In this document: positions 7,963-15,229 of the stretch, piece by piece
Layout of the letters: the number at the start of each line of letters is the position of its first letter
Position numbering within the stretch: the first letter of the stretch is position 1
Assembly: GCA_964479445.1 (NCBI GenBank)
Contig: CAYZMH010000035.1
Location: 1 to 31,621 of the forward strand
From: CAYZMH01 sp964479445
Lineage (GTDB): Bacteria > Bacteroidota > Bacteroidia > Bacteroidales > GCA-2748055
Length of the DNA stretch: 31,621 nt
Direction: 5' to 3'
Notes under the pieces: generated by a model
The model's input: only the letters and a program-made list of their open reading frames with translations
Told to the model about the DNA's origin: nothing
Databases searched by the model: none
Translations under genes and position numbers: made by a program

Positions 7963-8361
7963 ATGGCTTCCATTTTCACGAAAATCGTACAGGGAAAAAT
8001 TCCCTCCTACAAAATTGCAGAGGACGAACGCTTCTATGCATTCCTGGACATCAATCCGCTTGCCAGGGGGCATACCCTGGTGATTCCCAAAAAGGAGACT
8101 GATTACCTCTTTGACCTGGAGGATGAACTGCTGGGTGATATGATGATCTTTGCCAAGAAAGTGGCGCTCGCCATCGATAAAACCATGAAGTGCAAGCGGG
8201 TTGGCGTGGCAGTGCTCGGACTGGAGGTGGCACATGCGCACATTCACCTGGTACCCATTAACGGGTTGTATGACATTGATTTCAGCAAGCCCAAGCTCAA
8301 GTTTTCCGAGGAGGAGTTCGGTGAAATTGCATCAACCATTGCACAGGAGGTGGAGCTATAG
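7963..8361 (+). CDS. HIT-family nucleotide hydrolase (HinT-like)
   Basis: This 132-residue protein belongs to the histidine-triad superfamily, small hydrolases acting on purine nucleoside phosphoramidates or related AMP conjugates. The triad HAHIHLVPI is at 91-99, with the three histidines at 91, 93 and 95. The N-terminal FxKIVxGxIPSYKI segment is characteristic of HinT/Fhit-like bacterial members. The start ATG is 11 bp after greA. The stop lies 1 bp from the converging ruvC stop, so no terminator fits between them. The exact substrate is not predictable. Confidence 0.93.
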   Translation: MASIFTKIVQGKIPSYKIAEDERFYAFLDINPLARGHTLVIPKKETDYLFDLEDELLGDMMIFAKKVALAIDKTMKCKRVGVAVLGLEVAHAHIHLVPINGLYDIDFSKPKLKFSEEEFGEIASTIAQEVEL

Positions 8362-8362
8362 C

Positions 8363-8917
8363 CTAACCGATTCTCCCGGGATTCTTTCGAATAAATTCCT
8401 CCCAGCTTTTTGCGGAGGATTTTTTTTGCGCGGGCATGGCCTGGTAATAATGACACACTGCCACCGCAAGTCCGTCTGTGGCATCCAGGCTCTTTGTGGC
8501 ATCTTTGAATCCAAACAGTTGTTCCAGCATAGAAGCCACCTGTTCCTTGGATGCCTGTCCGACCCCGGTAATCGATAATTTTATTTTCCGGGGAGCATAC
8601 TCAAAAACAGGGATGTCACGGGAAAGTGCAGCTGAAATGGCGGTACCCTGGGCACGACCCAGCTTCAGCATCGACTGAACGTTCTTCCCGTAAAACGGGG
8701 CTTCAATGGCCAGCTCATCGGGCATGAACCGGTCGATGAGCGTTAGTGTGGTATCGAATATGGTTTTCAGCTTGATATAGGCATCGGTCTCTTTGCGAAT
8801 ATCCAGCACGCCCATATCTTTCATCTCCAGCTTTTTGCCGGAGACGCCAATCACCCCGAACCCCATGATATTAGTACCGGGATCAATACCCAGGATGATC
8901 CTGTCATCATGTTCCAT
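8363..8917 (-). CDS. ruvC: Holliday junction resolvase RuvC
   Basis: This 184-residue endonuclease cleaves Holliday junctions symmetrically, acting with the RuvAB branch-migration motor. The RNase H-like acidic residues are visible: D12 in GIDPG, E72 in AIEAPFYGKN, and D145/D148 in DATDGLAVAVCHY. The basic KIKLSITGVGQASKEQV segment (about 111-127) is also conserved. It is the last gene of the minus-strand rplU operon; its start overlaps the end of the transporter gene by 11 bp, suggesting translational coupling. ruvA and ruvB are not in the window. Confidence 0.97.
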   Translation of the reverse strand: MEHDDRIILGIDPGTNIMGFGVIGVSGKKLEMKDMGVLDIRKETDAYIKLKTIFDTTLTLIDRFMPDELAIEAPFYGKNVQSMLKLGRAQGTAISAALSRDIPVFEYAPRKIKLSITGVGQASKEQVASMLEQLFGFKDATKSLDATDGLAVAVCHYYQAMPAQKKSSAKSWEEFIRKNPGRIG

Positions 8918-9803
8918 AACCGGGTCGTCTTGAATTTTGCCAGATAATCCCGGTCACAACCAGGATAATCCCGAAAACGGTGGAGATAAAGATCTGCTCC
9001 CCCAGGATCAAATGTACAAAACCTAAATTCAAAAACGGTGCTAAATAGACCAGGTTGCTGATCTTATCGGTGGTCACTGATAACTGCAGGGCTTTCAGCC
9101 AGAAAATAAAGGCCAGTCCCATCTCGAAGACGCCCACGTAGGCTGCAGTCAGCCATGCTTTTTCACCAGCCGGCAGCAGGGGCTGCCTGAAGATTCCTCC
9201 CAGCAGCAGGTAGACGGCGGCAAACAGGAATATCAAAAAGAGGCTCACCACCTCATCCAGCCTGTTTTTCATGTTAAAGATCCAGTAGAATGCCCACATC
9301 ACCGAGGTTCCGAGGGCGAGTAACACGCCCAGCAGGTTGCCTTTTTCGTCCAGTACGGTTCCTCCCTGGAGAGAGATCAGAACCACGCCCCCGAAACTGA
9401 TCATGAGGGCGAGAATGGATTTCCACCCGATCTTCTGCTTCAGCATGGGGATGGAGATCAGCACCAGCACGATGGGCCAGATCATATTAAGGGGCTGGGC
9501 AACCTGGGCCGGAAGAAGATCGTATGCCCTGAAAAGCACCAGGTAGTAGGCAGCCGGATTGAGCAGGGCCAGCAATGCCTGGCGGCGGAGATCAGCCGGC
9601 GAAACCTTTTTAAGCAGCGGGATCTTGCCCTGTACGACGAGTGCAATTCCGAGTACCACCAGAGAGATAAGTGTTGCCCCGGTGAGTAACTGGTAGGTAT
9701 CCTGGTGACGCAGCCCCAGTTTAAAAGCAGTGGGTACCGTGGACCAGAAGAGAACCGCGGTAATGGCCAGCAGGTATGCCTTGCGTTGGTTAATACTTCT
9801 CAC
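8907..9803 (-). CDS. DMT-superfamily (EamA) transporter
   Basis: This 298-residue integral membrane protein has about ten hydrophobic segments arranged as two EamA repeats, the usual architecture of drug/metabolite exporters. Hallmarks are AVLFWSTVPTAFKLG at the N terminus and the Pro-containing LNMIWPIVLVLIS segment ending repeat one. Substrates of this family (amino acids, nucleobases, drugs) cannot be told from sequence. It sits 18 bp after serS and overlaps ruvC by 11 bp, so it is part of the same operon; a link to serine is not implied. Confidence 0.9.
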   Translation of the reverse strand: MRSINQRKAYLLAITAVLFWSTVPTAFKLGLRHQDTYQLLTGATLISLVVLGIALVVQGKIPLLKKVSPADLRRQALLALLNPAAYYLVLFRAYDLLPAQVAQPLNMIWPIVLVLISIPMLKQKIGWKSILALMISFGGVVLISLQGGTVLDEKGNLLGVLLALGTSVMWAFYWIFNMKNRLDEVVSLFLIFLFAAVYLLLGGIFRQPLLPAGEKAWLTAAYVGVFEMGLAFIFWLKALQLSVTTDKISNLVYLAPFLNLGFVHLILGEQIFISTVFGIILVVTGIIWQNSRRPGYGT

Positions 9804-9821
9804 AGGCAGGAAAAAATTTGT

Positions 9822-11099
9822 CTATTCTATACGTTCCAGGCCCCGCATGTAGGGTCGCAGCACTTCGGGGATCACAATTCCGTTCTCCTCCTGGTTATTT
9901 TCCATGATGGCAGCAACGATGCGAGGCAGCGCCAGGGCACTTCCGTTGAGGGTGTGTACCAGGCGGGGCTTCTTTTCGCCGTCGGGCCGGTATCGCACCT
10001 TCAGGCGGTTGGCCTGGTAGGATTCAAAGTTGGACACGGAACTTACCTCCAGCCAGCGTCCCTGGGCTGCAGCGTACACTTCAAAATCATAGGTGAGGGC
10101 AGACGTGAAGCTGATATCACCTCCGCATAATTTAAGAATACGGTAGGGAAGTCCCAGTTGTTTTACCAGTGATTCCACGTGTTCGACCATCTCCTCCAGG
10201 ATATGGTAGGAGTGTTCGGGCTGACAAATCTGAACGATCTCCACCTTGTCAAACTGATGCACCCGGTTGAGTCCGCGCACCTCCTTCCCGTAAGAACCGG
10301 CCTCCCGCCTGAAGCAGGGTGTGAACGCGGTGTTCTTCACGGGCAGATCCTTCTCTTCCAGGATACAATCCCGGTAAATATTGGTTACAGGGACCTCTGC
10401 GGTGGGGATCAGGTAGTAGTTATCGGATGGGATGTGGTACATCTGTCCCTCCTTGTCGGGGAGTTGACCGGTTCCGAATCCACTTGCTTCATTTACCATG
10501 AGCGGAGGGAGAAACTCCTGGTATCCCTGTTTTTCATTCTCATCCAGAAACCATGAGATGAGAGCGCGTTGCAGCCTGGCTCCCGATCCTTTGTATACGG
10601 GAAATCCTGCCCCGGTTATTTTTACGCCCAGGTCGAAATCAAGAATATCGTATTTCTTCCCCAATTCCCAGTGGGGCATTGCATCCGGTGGTAGTTCGGG
10701 ACTGGAACCTCCCTCCCTGACCAGTTCGTTATCGGCTTCCGTTTTACCGGCCGGCACCCCGGGGTGGGGTACATTGGGTACCTGGACCAGCAGATCCGTG
10801 ATCTGTCCGGCCAGTTCATTCAGTGCGGTCTCCCCCTTTTTGATCTCTTCTTTTATCTCTGCCGTGCGCTCTTTGACCTGTTGTGCCTTCTGCTTTTCTC
10901 CCTGGCGGAAGAGCTCTCCAATCTGGTTGCTCAGACTGTTCATTTCAGCCTGGAGATCGTTGGTGGTCACCTGCAGGTCGCGGCGCCGGCGATCGGTTTC
11001 CAGTATCGAGTCGATCAGTTGTGTGTCGGTAAAATGCTTGATAGCAAGTTGTTTGATAACCTGGTCGCGGTTATCCCGTAAAAATGGAACTGTCAGCAT
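9822..11099 (-). CDS. serS: Seryl-tRNA synthetase
   Basis: This 425-residue class II synthetase charges tRNA-Ser. The N-terminal long antiparallel coiled coil (about 30-100) grips the tRNA variable arm. Motif 2 is seen as FRREAGSYGKEVRGLNRVHQ and motif 3 in the LNGSALALPRIVAAIMENNQ segment. The EVSSVSNFESYQANR region is also diagnostic. Length is normal. It follows rplU and rpmA, a common order, but a strong terminator with an embedded promoter-like element lies just upstream (11118-11161), so its expression may be partly independent. Confidence 0.97.
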   Translation of the reverse strand: MLTVPFLRDNRDQVIKQLAIKHFTDTQLIDSILETDRRRRDLQVTTNDLQAEMNSLSNQIGELFRQGEKQKAQQVKERTAEIKEEIKKGETALNELAGQITDLLVQVPNVPHPGVPAGKTEADNELVREGGSSPELPPDAMPHWELGKKYDILDFDLGVKITGAGFPVYKGSGARLQRALISWFLDENEKQGYQEFLPPLMVNEASGFGTGQLPDKEGQMYHIPSDNYYLIPTAEVPVTNIYRDCILEEKDLPVKNTAFTPCFRREAGSYGKEVRGLNRVHQFDKVEIVQICQPEHSYHILEEMVEHVESLVKQLGLPYRILKLCGGDISFTSALTYDFEVYAAAQGRWLEVSSVSNFESYQANRLKVRYRPDGEKKPRLVHTLNGSALALPRIVAAIMENNQEENGIVIPEVLRPYMRGLERIE

Positions 11100-11117
11100 A
11101 AGAATCGGATAGCGGTT

Positions 11118-11161
11118 AAAAAAAAATCCTGTAATCGGCCATAAAGGTAGCTGATTACAGG
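11118..11161 (-). terminator. Rho-independent terminator between rpmA and serS
   Basis: On the minus strand a 12-bp stem (11161-11150 with 11139-11128, one G-U pair) with a 10-nt loop is followed by A and nine T residues. This is the best terminator in the window. The loop contains TACCTTTA (11149-11142), one base from the TAnnTTTG consensus, which may be a serS promoter element. Confidence 0.85.
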
Positions 11162-11198
11162 AATATCAACGAATATTTTCAGGGAAAAACGTCTCCGG

Positions 11199-11459
11199 TC
11201 AGTTCTCCTGGGGCTCTATGGAGACGTATGATTTGTTGTTGCGCTTGCGGGTAAATTTTACAACGCCATCGGATTTGGCAAATAGGGTATGGTCTTTTCC
11301 CATTCCCACGTTCGGACCGGCATTGTGGACGGTGCCTCTCTGGCGTACAATAATGTTACCGGCAACAACTTCCTGGCCACCGAATATTTTAATACCGAGA
11401 CGTTTGCTTTCTGATTCGCGGCCGTTTCTTGAACTACCTGCTCCTTTTTTATGTGCCAT
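11199..11459 (-). CDS. rpmA: 50S ribosomal protein L27
   Basis: This 86-residue L27 has the standard N-terminal MAHKKGAGSSRNGRES that reaches toward the peptidyl transferase centre, followed by LGIKIFGGQ and the NIIVRQRGT core. There is no Firmicutes-type N-terminal propeptide. It follows rplU by 43 bp in the same direction, the near-universal rplU-rpmA pairing. Confidence 0.98.
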   Translation of the reverse strand: MAHKKGAGSSRNGRESESKRLGIKIFGGQEVVAGNIIVRQRGTVHNAGPNVGMGKDHTLFAKSDGVVKFTRKRNNKSYVSIEPQEN

Positions 11460-11502
11460 ATCTGTCGGTTTTTTTAATTGCGGTTACGTGTATCTCCGGC
11501 TG

Positions 11503-12291
11503 CTATTCGCTTTTCTTCTCTTCATCCCCGGAAGATTTTTCTTCCTTTTTCTCTCCTGCCGGTTTGCTGCTCTTTGCAGAAGCAGCTTTGGAATCTTTCT
11601 CTTTTGATTCTGTCTTTTTCGTATCGCTACCTGCTGCTTTTGTTGCTGTGCTCTTTTTGGCGGCGGGCTTTGCGGCTGCTTTTTTCTCCCCGGCTTTCTC
11701 TCCCCCGGCTTTTTTAGCTGCGGCTTTCTCATCTGCCTTCTTTGCACTTTTATCAGCAGCAGTTTTTTGGGCGGCTTTCGGCTTCTCTCCTGCCTCTTTT
11801 TTGGGGGTCTCTTTTACCGAAGCTTCTTTCTTTCCGGATTGCTGCGTTGCTGCCTCTTTTTTCGGGGCAGAACCGGCTTCTTTGCTGGCGGAAGTATTGG
11901 TTTCCGCCTTCTCTTTGGGTGCAGCAGCTTTTGCTTTTGGTGCAGATTCTTCTTTAGCGGCAGTTGCTTTCTTTGCCCCTTTTTCAACAATGTCCTCGAT
12001 CTTAATCTCGGTCAGGTACTGGCGATGCCCGTTAAGCTTCTGATAGCCTTTTCTTCTTTTCTTTTTGAAAACCAGCACTTTGTCTCCTTTCATATGGCTT
12101 ACAAGCGTTGCCGAAACAGCGGCACCGGAGATGGTGGGATTTCCTACCGTGGTTTTATTATCCTTTTCTATTAACAACACCTTATCAAATGAAACTTTAC
12201 TTCCTTCATCTCCCTCCAGCCTGTTCACAAAAAGCTTCTGGTCTTTCTCAACCTTAAATTGCTGTCCTGCTATATCAACGATTGCGTACAT
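11503..12291 (-). CDS. rplU: 50S ribosomal protein L21 with long Lys/Ala-rich tail
   Basis: Residues 1 to about 102 are an ordinary L21 (MYAIVDIAGQQFKVEKDQ at the start; KKKRRKGYQKLNGHRQ for the rRNA-contacting loop). The ribosomal domain then continues without a stop into about 160 residues built almost entirely from Lys, Ala, Glu, Ser, Thr and Pro, with PAAKKSTATKAAG-like repeats similar to histone H1 tails. Typical L21 is about 103 residues, so the product (262) is more than doubled. The tail is in frame with no break visible. It would be disordered and strongly basic with an acidic last 15 residues. It heads the operon and has a consensus promoter. Confidence 0.95.
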   Translation of the reverse strand: MYAIVDIAGQQFKVEKDQKLFVNRLEGDEGSKVSFDKVLLIEKDNKTTVGNPTISGAAVSATLVSHMKGDKVLVFKKKRRKGYQKLNGHRQYLTEIKIEDIVEKGAKKATAAKEESAPKAKAAAPKEKAETNTSASKEAGSAPKKEAATQQSGKKEASVKETPKKEAGEKPKAAQKTAADKSAKKADEKAAAKKAGGEKAGEKKAAAKPAAKKSTATKAAGSDTKKTESKEKDSKAASAKSSKPAGEKKEEKSSGDEEKKSE

Positions 12292-12326
12292 GAATGCTAG
12301 GTTTACGGTTTTTCAAAATCGGTGTG

Positions 12327-12358
12327 CAAAGATAGAAAAGTTTATATGATAAGACAAA
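12327..12358 (-). promoter_or_regulatory. Consensus promoter of the rplU operon
   Basis: On the minus strand TTTG (12358-12355), a 20-bp spacer, then TATCTTTG (12334-12327) is a full match to the Bacteroidota -33/-7 promoter. The leader to the rplU ATG would be about 30 nt. Confidence 0.85.
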
Positions 12359-12470
12359 GTTTTCCAGAAAAAAACATGACAGGTGCTTAATTCTCTGCCA
12401 AGATTTTATGGCGTTGTGGGATTTTACCCTTAAATTCAAAATTAATACTGTGAATACGTATTAAAAATTT

Positions 12471-12478
12471 TAAATTTG
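12471..12478 (+). promoter_or_regulatory. Candidate -7 element for the nuclease/UVR gene
   Basis: TAAATTTG matches TAnnTTTG; ACTG 20 bp upstream is a weak -33. The predicted leader of about 85 nt holds two hairpins: GATCCGG/CCGGATC (12488-12504) and GTCAA-A-GCCCC/GGGGT-A-TTGAC (12515-12544). Confidence 0.5.
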
Positions 12479-12569
12479 CGGGTACCTGATCCGGACCCCG
12501 GATCGTAAAGGTAAGTCAAAGCCCCGGAGTGGAGGGGTATTGACTTGATATGAAAGGCGAAAAGCAGGT

Positions 12570-13199
12570 ATGGGTAAAATAAAATTGAATGTTCTTGGGA
12601 TCTCCTACAGCCAGACACAGTCGGGTGCCTATGCGCTGGTGCTGGCCGAGGAGGAGGGTAACAGACGCATACCCATTATAGTAGGTGGCTTTGAAGCGCA
12701 GGCGATTGCCATTGAGCTGGAAGGTCTCACCCCTCCGCGTCCGCTGACCCACGATCTTTTTAAGAACTTCGCCGAGTCTTACGGGATCAGGATCCACGAA
12801 GTGAATATCCACAAGCTGGAGGAGGGAGTATTTTTTGCGAACATCCAGTTTGACAACGGAGATAAGCGGATGGTCATGGATGCCCGTACTTCGGATGCCA
12901 TTGCCCTGGCCCTGCGGTTCAAGTGTCCGATCTACACGACAGATGAGATCGTGGATAAAGCCGGTATCGTGTTGGATTTTGAAGGGGGTACTGAAGATAA
13001 AGAGGATTCGGGGGAAGCTCCGCCGGAAAAGAAGGAACCTGCACCGCGCAAAAAAAGAAAATCCAGGGGCGAATCCCTGAAGAATCATACCAAAGAGGAG
13101 CTTAATAAGATGCTGGAGCAGGCAGTGAAAAAGGAGAATTATGAAAAAGCTTCCGAGATCAGGGATGAGATAAAGCGCCGGGAGGAGGAGGATACCTGA
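12570..13199 (+). CDS. Bifunctional nuclease family (DUF151) protein with UVR domain
   Basis: Residues 1 to about 137 form a BFN/DUF151 domain, with the conserved IPIIVGGFEAQAIAIEL segment (34-50) and DARTSDAIALALRF (104-117). Homologous plant and bacterial domains have been reported to have RNase/DNase activity, but the catalytic role in bacteria is little known. A charged linker rich in Lys/Arg/Pro (142-172) leads to a UVR motif (about 174-206, KEELNKMLEQAVKKENYEKA), the helical hairpin used by UvrB to contact UvrC. The start ATG is preceded by a weak AGG. A nucleoside transporter follows 31 bp on, which would suit nucleic-acid breakdown and uptake, but this is inference. Confidence 0.9.
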   Translation: MGKIKLNVLGISYSQTQSGAYALVLAEEEGNRRIPIIVGGFEAQAIAIELEGLTPPRPLTHDLFKNFAESYGIRIHEVNIHKLEEGVFFANIQFDNGDKRMVMDARTSDAIALALRFKCPIYTTDEIVDKAGIVLDFEGGTEDKEDSGEAPPEKKEPAPRKKRKSRGESLKNHTKEELNKMLEQAVKKENYEKASEIRDEIKRREEEDT

Positions 13200-13230
13200 T
13201 TGCGGGATATCAGGAAAAAAGAGTAATCAA

Positions 13231-14814
13231 TTGAGAAGTTCCGGATGTTCAACCCGGAGAAAAAAGGAGTATCATCAACCGCATAAAAAACCGACGCAAT
13301 TGAACTTACCAGCCAGGCGTGTCAGGCGCACACTCTTTATAATCCTCGCTGCAGGATTATTTTTTTTCGGGATTGGCTCCCTGTTGGCGCAGGATGCCGG
13401 GGACACAGTATCCTCATTAGCTGTACAACCGGAAATGGTCCAGGACACGGGTAGTGAATCTGCTTCCGGGGTTGGGGATATGTCCACCATTTTACCCACC
13501 GAAACGGGATTCGATTTTAACCTGGTACGTTTGCTCCGGGGTTTGTTGGGTATGTTTGCACTGGTTTTTATAGCCTGGGTTTTCAGTGCCGATCGCAAAG
13601 CCATTTCATGGCGTGTGGTCGGAATCGGATTGCTGATTCAGTTATTGCTTGCCATCGGGGTACTCTTTGTTCCTGCCATTCAGATGATATTTGAATTTGT
13701 GGGAAGGATTTTTGTAAAGATCCTGGATTTTACAGGCGAGGGGGTGGAGTTTCTTTTTGGTACGGGTCCGGATAACTCCATAGCCCCGGGTCTGCAGAAT
13801 TTTGCCATTACCATATTGCCTACCATTATCTTTTTCTCCGCCATTACCAGTGTCCTGTTCTACCTGGGAGTGATCCAGTTCATTGTGAAGGGGCTGGGAT
13901 GGGTGCTTTCGCGGGCCCTGGGTCTGTCGGGGGCGGAGAGCCTCAGTGTTGCCGGGAATATTTTCCTGGGTCAGACCGAATCACCCCTTATGATCAAGGC
14001 GTACCTGGAGAAGATGAACCGGTCGGAGATCATGCTGGTGATGTCGGGAGGTATGGCCACGCTGGCGGGGGGAGTCCTGGCCGCCTACATCGGTTTCCTG
14101 GGAGGGGGAGATCCAGCGCAGGAGGTGATATTTGCCAAGCACCTGCTGACAGCTTCCGTAATGGCGGCTCCCGGGGTCGTGGTGATCTCGAAGATCCTGG
14201 TACCACAGAGTGAATCGGTCAATAAAGAGCTGGAGATATCCCAGAGCAATATCGGTAAGAATGTCCTGGATGCGATTTCCAATGGAACTTCCGAAGGACT
14301 TCGCCTGGCCGTGAATGTGGCGGCCATGTTGTTGGTTTTTATTTCCTTTATTGCACTGATCAACTTTGTATTTGTAAAGGTCGGCGACTGGACCACCCTT
14401 AATGAGGCGATTGCACGGTTAACCGGTGGCAGGTATGATGAACTCAGTCTCGAGTTTATACTCGGGTATTCATTGTCTCCGCTCATGTGGTTGATTGGTG
14501 TAAGCGGGGAAGATGTGACCCTTGTTGGTTCGCTGCTGGGAAAGAAACTGATCATGACCGAATTCATCGGGTATGTTAGCCTGGCAGAATTCAAGAGCAA
14601 CGGAGCTTTCGCTGATCCGCGTTCCATTATCATGTCGGTGTATATGCTCTGCGGATTTGCTAATTTTGCTTCGGTGGGTATTCAGATCGGGGGGATAGGA
14701 GCCCTGGCTCCCGGGAAAAAAGTATTATTGACACGATTCGGTATGCGCGCACTGTTGGCTGGTACGCTGGCGGCCCTGATGTCAGCAACTATTGTGGGCG
14801 TGCTGCTGGGATAA
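13231..14814 (+). CDS. Concentrative nucleoside transporter (CNT/NupC family)
   Basis: This is a cation-coupled nucleoside importer in the inner membrane. The CNT core covers about 97-527, with the signature GNIFLGQTESPL (242-253) and following GGMATLAGGVLAAYIG, and several membrane segments. An N-terminal addition holds a basic stretch, a hydrophobic segment (about 34-52) ending in LLAQ like a cleavable signal, and a Ser/Thr-rich linker. The start is uncertain: the frame opens with TTG at 13231, another TTG lies at 13300, and no ATG precedes the hydrophobic segment in this frame. An ATG at 13245 in another frame opens a 13-codon frame; skipping one base in A6 (13260-13265) would join it to the transporter. 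Confidence 0.88.
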   Translation: MRSSGCSTRRKKEYHQPHKKPTQLNLPARRVRRTLFIILAAGLFFFGIGSLLAQDAGDTVSSLAVQPEMVQDTGSESASGVGDMSTILPTETGFDFNLVRLLRGLLGMFALVFIAWVFSADRKAISWRVVGIGLLIQLLLAIGVLFVPAIQMIFEFVGRIFVKILDFTGEGVEFLFGTGPDNSIAPGLQNFAITILPTIIFFSAITSVLFYLGVIQFIVKGLGWVLSRALGLSGAESLSVAGNIFLGQTESPLMIKAYLEKMNRSEIMLVMSGGMATLAGGVLAAYIGFLGGGDPAQEVIFAKHLLTASVMAAPGVVVISKILVPQSESVNKELEISQSNIGKNVLDAISNGTSEGLRLAVNVAAMLLVFISFIALINFVFVKVGDWTTLNEAIARLTGGRYDELSLEFILGYSLSPLMWLIGVSGEDVTLVGSLLGKKLIMTEFIGYVSLAEFKSNGAFADPRSIIMSVYMLCGFANFASVGIQIGGIGALAPGKKVLLTRFGMRALLAGTLAALMSATIVGVLLG

Positions 14815-14826
14815 AAAAAACGAGTT

Positions 14827-15222
14827 ATGACTCCGCTGAACCGAGACTATGATTTTTCCGGCCATACCATCCTGGTGGTGGAGGACAATCTTATCTCTTA
14901 CAAGTTAATTGAAGCCAATCTGAGCAGAACCAACCTTTCGCTGATCCATGCTTCGGACGGCAAAGAGGCATTGGATCATTTCACCAATAATCCCGGAATT
15001 GACCTGGTTCTTATGGATATTCAACTCCCGGTGATGAACGGACTGGAAGTGACCGAGCAGATGGTTCAAACCCGTCCGGGAGTTCCGGTTATTGCCACCA
15101 CTGCCAACACCTTCAACGATGACCGGCAGGCATGTTTGAATGCGGGTTGTTCAGAATATATCACCAAACCCATCTCTTTTGACCTGCTGTTAGAAGCACT
15201 GCACTCGCATTTAAAAGGGTAA
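14827..15222 (+). CDS. Single-domain response regulator (CheY-like receiver)
   Basis: The 131-residue product is a receiver domain with no output domain. Acidic pocket E19/D20, phospho-acceptor D64 (LVLMDIQLPVMNG), switch T91 and K114 (YITKP) are all present, so it should be phosphorylatable. Single-domain regulators act by protein binding or phosphorelay. No histidine kinase is nearby. It starts 12 bp after the nucleoside transporter and is followed 7 bp later by a glycosyltransferase, suggesting one transcript. Confidence 0.93.
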   Translation: MTPLNRDYDFSGHTILVVEDNLISYKLIEANLSRTNLSLIHASDGKEALDHFTNNPGIDLVLMDIQLPVMNGLEVTEQMVQTRPGVPVIATTANTFNDDRQACLNAGCSEYITKPISFDLLLEALHSHLKG

Positions 15223-15229
15223 CCGCCTC

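Noticed and set aside
11429..12043. Ala/Phe/Ser-rich plus-strand frames opposite rplU
   Set aside because: They arise from the low-complexity Lys/Ala codons of the L21 tail on the other strand and resemble membrane protein only by composition.
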